Shown: positions 60,182 through 64,000 of the stretch, piece after piece
Numbering within the stretch: position 1 is the first letter of the stretch
Layout: each line of letters opens with the position of its first letter
Assembly (NCBI RefSeq): GCF_023100805.1
Contig: NZ_CP095855.1
Coordinates: forward strand, 6,675,001-6,739,000
Source of the DNA: Chitinophaga filiformis
Lineage (GTDB): Bacteria > Bacteroidota > Bacteroidia > Chitinophagales > Chitinophagaceae
Reading direction: 5' to 3'
Length of the DNA: 64,000 bases
Notes under the pieces: generated by a model
Database searches by the model: none
What the model was told of the DNA's origin: nothing
The model's input: the letters and a program-made list of their open reading frames with translations, nothing else
Position numbers and translations under genes: made by a program

Positions 60182-60775
60182 TCAGGTGTACAGGATACGG
60201 ACATAAGCTTTCAGTGCTGCAGCATGTTCAAAAAAGGAAACTAATTCCTGGTACTCTTCTTCAATGTATTGAAAAAGTTCCGGACCTTTGGGTTTATAGG
60301 CATTTTTCAACACTTCTTCATAATTATACAGCTCCTGCAGCTCTTTAAAAGAAACGGTTGACAAAATACGGCTGATCCTCAATACTTCATCAATATCAAG
60401 ATACGATCTATAGTCACCTTTTAAAGCAGGGAACGCACTACCATTAAGGAAGTGAAAACCCGGTTCTCCCCTTGCATTATAGTGTTTACTTAAAAGGAAA
60501 CCCAAGGTGGAGTAGCAACGATAACGACTGAAAAAACGGTAGGGTTTAGCGTTTTGTCCTGGATAAGTCTGCAGTAACTCGTGCCAGTCTTTGATTGTCT
60601 CCATCAGGTTTTTTGCCCTGGAACTATTATTATTGGCTTTAGCCTCTAGTAACTCTTCTTCAAGGAGGCCAGGTTCATCAAATTCGTACCATATGTCGGC
60701 ATAATACGAGGCGTCAGTTGTCTTTTCAATTATTTTATAAAGCGGTATTGCTATAAGGCCAAGATCAATTCCCAT
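60182..60775 (-). CDS. DUF1877-like protein
   Basis: A 197-residue soluble protein. The C-terminal half (YLDIDEVLRISRILSTVSF, then FKELQELYNYEEVLKNAYK, then LVSFFEHAAALKAYVRIL) resembles the C-terminal arrangement of DUF1877/YfbM-type proteins: a threshold helix pair followed by a loop and a long helix. The N-terminal half is unlike that family, so the match is tentative. DUF1877 proteins are sometimes found among immunity-type genes. It stands alone on the minus strand. Confidence 0.6.
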   Translation of the reverse strand: MGIDLGLIAIPLYKIIEKTTDASYYADIWYEFDEPGLLEEELLEAKANNNSSRAKNLMETIKDWHELLQTYPGQNAKPYRFFSRYRCYSTLGFLLSKHYNARGEPGFHFLNGSAFPALKGDYRSYLDIDEVLRISRILSTVSFKELQELYNYEEVLKNAYKPKGPELFQYIEEEYQELVSFFEHAAALKAYVRILYT

Positions 60776-60851
60776 AAGTTACTTTAGCTTTCACAGTATA
60801 TTAGGATATTCCTGCAAAATAATGCAGTCCCCCAATTTACAACTATTGTTT

Positions 60852-61034
60852 TTATTCTGACATTAAATGGGGTTCTTCATGCGCTTTTGGTGTATCAGAC
60901 GTCACTTCTTTAGTTCGTCTATTCCAGGTGTCTATTTTTCTTTGCATCTGCCATCCCTCTGAAAAATAGGACGAAATGAACACGACTAAACATCCTAAAA
61001 CGAAAATTACAAACAAAAGTATCCTATATTTCAT
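60852..61034 (-). CDS. Small single-span membrane protein
   Basis: A 60-residue protein with one span (YRILLFVIFVLGCLVVFISS) and a charged tail ending in KAHEEPHLMSE. I take the ATG at 61034; the longer frame to 61163 overlaps the end of the AraC gene and reads as noise. Unknown function. It begins 40 bp after the AraC stop on the same strand, so it may be cotranscribed. Confidence 0.6.
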   Translation of the reverse strand: MKYRILLFVIFVLGCLVVFISSYFSEGWQMQRKIDTWNRRTKEVTSDTPKAHEEPHLMSE

Positions 61035-61074
61035 GTATTGACGAGCAGCAGATACAATATTTAACACTGTAATA

Positions 61075-61944
61075 TTAATTAACGGAGCTACGATACTGCA
61101 TGGGCGTAATACCCTTTTGTGACTTAAAGATTGCAATAAAATGACTGGGGTTGGGATAGCCAAGCTGATAACTGATTTCTTTTGTACTTAGATCTGTGAA
61201 CTGTAACAACCGCTCGGCCTCTCTTACGCAATGTTCCTGGATAATTGACATTGTCGATCTGCCGGTGAGTTGCTTCAGTGTGTCATTAAGATGGGCAGTA
61301 GAAACGGTAAGCTTTGCTGCATATTCGGATGGTTTCTTCCACTCGCTGTAATGCTGATAAAGTAAGGCAAGAAACTGCTGCTTGATCTGCTGTGGCCTGT
61401 TCTTTTTTCGGGATGCTGTTTCCGTGATATTTAAGGCCAGGCCATTTATTATGTGTAAAACGGAGATCAACAGAGCTGCAATTGCTTTATGCCTTGTGTC
61501 CAAAGGTTGGTTATAGAGGTCCTGCATTACATTTAATAATTTCAGGATATGCTGGAAAGCAGCATCAGATGGAGATTGATGCAGCGGCAAAAGGTATTTG
61601 CACCTGGTTTCCAGATCCTCTCTCATTTCCTGATCTATCATTGCCCGATCAACATCAATAATCCATCCATACAACGGCGTTTGAGGTGTTAGTAAATGTA
61701 CCTGTCCGGGAAACACCATCATTAAAAAAGGTCCCTCTAACCCGATTTCCTCAAAATCAATATTTCCGTTAAGTTTTCCTTGTTCTATAACAACCAGCAT
61801 ATAGTGATCGTCACGATGAGGGCTTGCAATACTATGTTCGCCTGAAATATCAATTTCAGGGTCCAGCCTGTTTATTTTGATCCCTTTGGAGCCGGAATCG
61901 TTCATGCGAAATGCAGGGATATGTAAGATCTTTTTCTTTGCCAT
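61075..61944 (-). CDS. AraC-family transcriptional regulator
   Basis: A 289-residue regulator. The N-terminal cupin-like sensor part (1-150) has ASPHRDDHYMLVVIEQGKLNG and FLMMVFPGQVHLL. The C-terminal AraC domain (about 185-287) contains EYAAKLTVSTAHLNDTLKQL and ISYQLGYPNPSHFIAIFKSQ, closing with KGITPMQYR. It is divergent from the FAD monooxygenase gene (178 bp between starts), the usual layout for a regulator that controls its divergent neighbour. Confidence 0.95.
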   Translation of the reverse strand: MAKKKILHIPAFRMNDSGSKGIKINRLDPEIDISGEHSIASPHRDDHYMLVVIEQGKLNGNIDFEEIGLEGPFLMMVFPGQVHLLTPQTPLYGWIIDVDRAMIDQEMREDLETRCKYLLPLHQSPSDAAFQHILKLLNVMQDLYNQPLDTRHKAIAALLISVLHIINGLALNITETASRKKNRPQQIKQQFLALLYQHYSEWKKPSEYAAKLTVSTAHLNDTLKQLTGRSTMSIIQEHCVREAERLLQFTDLSTKEISYQLGYPNPSHFIAIFKSQKGITPMQYRSSVN

Positions 61945-62083
61945 TTTTTACAAGTTCCATGTAGAACGTTCCATCCTTCGGAATAAAACGATTTGCATCT
62001 GATTAAGCGTGAATATATCAAAAAACCGCGATTTCTGATATGAATACCCTCTATTCTTCTATATTAAAGGCCTATTACCCCTC

Positions 62084-62091
62084 TATTTTTG
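62084..62091 (+). promoter_or_regulatory. Putative -7 box before the FAD monooxygenase gene
   Basis: tatttttg fits TAnnTTTG; the ATG at 62123 follows after 31 nt. No TTTG lies at the -33 position, which fits a promoter that needs the divergently encoded AraC activator. No binding site for the activator was identified. Confidence 0.4.
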
Positions 62092-62122
62092 CATCCAATA
62101 ATTAGATTCAAAAACAGACAAT

Positions 62123-63274
62123 ATGGTAAATGAAGATTTCAATCAGGTACACAAACGCTTCAGCGTAATTATTGCCGGAGGAGGACTCGTAGGCATGACA
62201 GCGGGAATCGCATTTAAGCGTATAGGCGCCGACGTCCGCGTTCTCGAACAGGCTCCTGAGATCAGAGCAGCAGGTGCTTCAATCAACCTTTGGAAAAACG
62301 CACTTGATGTATTTGATGATCTGGGTATTGGTGAGCAGATCCGCTCAAATGGTGTTTCTGTGGATGCATGGTTTTATGATCCTGCCGGGCAACCTTACAG
62401 GGCTGCTGGCTTCGATCCTGAAGATTATGCCTTCACTCTTTTTCCAAGACCAACATTGAACACGATCCTTGCAGATACAGTGGGAAAAGAAAATATACTG
62501 CTAAACAGCAGACTGGCAAGCTTTGAGGAAGAAGACGACAAGATAACGGTAATATTGGCAGATGGCAGGAGGTTGAATGCCGATCTTTTAGTCGGCGCGG
62601 ACGGCGTGTACTCTACAGTGCGCCAGCAAATGCTGCCAGGTTATCCGGCAAAGGAGCATAAAGGTCATCATGTCTGGAGAGGTGTTATTCCGATAAATGG
62701 TCAGACAATTGAAAACACGATCCTGACCGTCGGCGCCGACAGGACCAGGGGCGGCTTAGCCAAAACTTCAGGCGACCAGGTATTTTGGATGATTAACCAA
62801 TTTGACAGTTCTGATCCTATAGGAACAAAGAAAGAAGAAGCGCTGCGCCGCGCACAAAACCTCAATGACAGCGGCTGGGGAGAACCCCTGATCAGACTGA
62901 TCGAATCCACCCCGGAAGAGAAAATTTTGTTTAATCAGATCATGTATGTTCCTGAGTTACCTTTTTGGGCATCAAAACGTGTTGCACTTATTGGCGATGC
63001 CGCACATGGACTTTCTCCCCACATTGCGGCTGGCGGTGCATTAGGTATCGAAGATGTAATGGTACTTATCAACGCTATAAAGCATGAAGCCAGTGTGCCT
63101 GCAGCACTCGATCGCTATCAGGCTCAGCGCATGCCTTATTTTGAGATAGTGCGTAAGTTTTCCGACGATGTGGAACAGTCAAAAGATTCGAAAGATTTTG
63201 CCACGCGATATGCTGCTTTTACTCATTGGATGCTCAACGACGGGTATAACGCTGCACGTTTGACGTCGTTTTGA
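62123..63274 (+). CDS. FAD-dependent aromatic-hydroxylase-type monooxygenase (TetX-like)
   Basis: A 383-residue flavoprotein of the p-hydroxybenzoate-hydroxylase fold. Landmarks: the FAD-binding loop GGGLVG (residues 19-24), LVGADGVYSTVR (about 155, both FAD and NADPH contact), and VALIGDAAHGLSPHIAAGG (about 290, FAD ribityl). It should hydroxylate or oxidise a small aromatic or polycyclic compound with NAD(P)H and oxygen. Relatives include TetX (tetracycline inactivation) and many general detoxifying enzymes; the substrate cannot be read here. It is followed after 30 bp by an MFS exporter and divergent from an AraC regulator. Confidence 0.93.
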   Translation: MVNEDFNQVHKRFSVIIAGGGLVGMTAGIAFKRIGADVRVLEQAPEIRAAGASINLWKNALDVFDDLGIGEQIRSNGVSVDAWFYDPAGQPYRAAGFDPEDYAFTLFPRPTLNTILADTVGKENILLNSRLASFEEEDDKITVILADGRRLNADLLVGADGVYSTVRQQMLPGYPAKEHKGHHVWRGVIPINGQTIENTILTVGADRTRGGLAKTSGDQVFWMINQFDSSDPIGTKKEEALRRAQNLNDSGWGEPLIRLIESTPEEKILFNQIMYVPELPFWASKRVALIGDAAHGLSPHIAAGGALGIEDVMVLINAIKHEASVPAALDRYQAQRMPYFEIVRKFSDDVEQSKDSKDFATRYAAFTHWMLNDGYNAARLTSF

Positions 63275-63304
63275 GTGCTAAAGGATTTACTATTATAAAC
63301 ACCG

Positions 63305-64000
63305 ATGTTTAGAAATCACACTCTTCGGGCTTTCCAAAACCGAAACTTCGCCTTGTTCTTTGCAGGTCAGTCTGTATCACAAATAGGCACATGGATGCAA
63401 CAGACCGCGGTGATCTGGATTATCTACACGACTACGCATTCCGCTTCTATGATAGGTGTAGCCGCATTTGCGCAGCTATTCCCAACATTTCTGCTTTCTA
63501 TTTTAGGAGGGGTAATTACAGACCGGCATAGCAGATATAGGATTTTGCTTTTTACCCAAATCGCAGCAATGATACAGGCAATATTGCTTGCCGCCTTAGT
63601 TTTCGCTAATTGTTATGTAGTATGGGAAATACTTTCACTTAGCATCCTTCTTGGTGCAATTAATGCGCTTGACGTACCGGCACGGCAAACGATTGTACAT
63701 GAAATGGTCAACGACAAAGAAGATCTGGCCAACGCAATTTCGCTTAATTCTGCAATGGCGAATCTGGCAAAGCTTATAGGGCCGGCATTGTCGGGGCTCA
63801 TCTTACAGCGTTTGGGTGCAGGTACCTGTTTTGCTATAAACGCGGGGAGTTATATTGCCGTGATCAGTTCCCTGCTGCTAATGAAGCTCCCGGAATCTCA
63901 GGCGTCTCCCATAAAGAAAAAAGTTATTTCCGAATTGGCAGAGGGGTTCAATTATCTTCGGCAAATGCCCGCTATTACCCTTGTTATTGTTCTGATCACT
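63305..64000 (+). CDS. MFS exporter, C-terminus cut by the window
   Basis: From the ATG at 63305 (MFRNHTLRAFQNRNF) the frame is open to the window end (232 codons). Six spans are visible, with the span 1-2 pattern FALFFAGQSVSQIGTWMQQT, the loop motif GGVITDRHSRYRI and NALDVPARQTIVHEMV in the span 4-5 region. These match the EntS/MFS_3-type exporters. It lies 30 bp after the monooxygenase, so product or toxin export with the same regulation is likely. Confidence 0.9.
   Translation, partial: MFRNHTLRAFQNRNFALFFAGQSVSQIGTWMQQTAVIWIIYTTTHSASMIGVAAFAQLFPTFLLSILGGVITDRHSRYRILLFTQIAAMIQAILLAALVFANCYVVWEILSLSILLGAINALDVPARQTIVHEMVNDKEDLANAISLNSAMANLAKLIGPALSGLILQRLGAGTCFAINAGSYIAVISSLLLMKLPESQASPIKKKVISELAEGFNYLRQMPAITLVIVLIT

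Overview
The window is chromosomal DNA from a Bacteroidota bacterium, most likely of the Chitinophaga type. The evidence is SusC/SusD with a FecI/FecR-type pair, TonB-dependent receptors with a carboxypeptidase-regulatory-like domain, a CusA-TolC fusion, short lipoprotein signals, and promoters of the Bacteroidota pattern (TTTG, about 20 nt, TAnnTTTG). No transposase, phage gene or CRISPR array was seen. Both ends cut a gene: a giant secreted protein on the left and an MFS transporter on the right.

Left part (1-18.5 kb). A very large secreted protein of unknown function (1-3967, minus) is followed by two small membrane-associated genes. Then eight genes all read on the minus strand, from 16844 down to 5349: a GlxA-type AraC regulator, an ethanolamine permease, EutB, EutC, an ECF sigma factor, its FecR anti-sigma factor, a SusC with an STN signalling domain, and a SusD-like lipoprotein. 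EutB keeps all the catalytic residues known from E. coli at the same numbering. No microcompartment genes are present. A plus-strand alginate-lyase-family lipoprotein follows.

Middle part (18.6-43 kb). A BlaI/M56 (BlaR1-like) pair is followed by a secreted protein. The protease and the secreted protein both carry long heptad repeats of the form DRxQAxx. Next comes a tightly packed minus-strand operon of four genes: a membrane protein, a trypsin-like protease with an SH3-like N-terminus, a secreted barrel-like protein, and a membrane-anchored patatin-like lipase. I do not recognise this combination, and it is the best candidate here for an undescribed system. After it lie a tricorn-type S41 protease, an amino acid permease, a MacB/FtsX permease with a membrane protein, an HxlR-AraC regulator pair, a secreted HExxH protein, a remnant of another FtsX permease, and a PQQ-type sugar dehydrogenase lipoprotein.

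Right part (43-64 kb). An Oar-like TonB-dependent receptor is followed by about 1.6 kb of noncoding DNA rich in repeats, including a tandem 50-bp array, a 16-bp perfect hairpin and a 106-bp near-perfect inverted repeat. It leads into a heavy-metal efflux operon: a small acidic/His protein, CusA fused to a TolC-like domain, and a CusB adaptor. Then come ung, tRNA-Arg(TCT), and an AT-richer stretch (about 55.7-61 kb) of small orphan genes, including a SUKH (SMI1/KNR4) protein, a DUF805 protein, a SHOCT protein and lipoproteins. The window ends with an AraC regulator divergent from an FAD monooxygenase and an MFS exporter, which looks like an inducible detoxification module.
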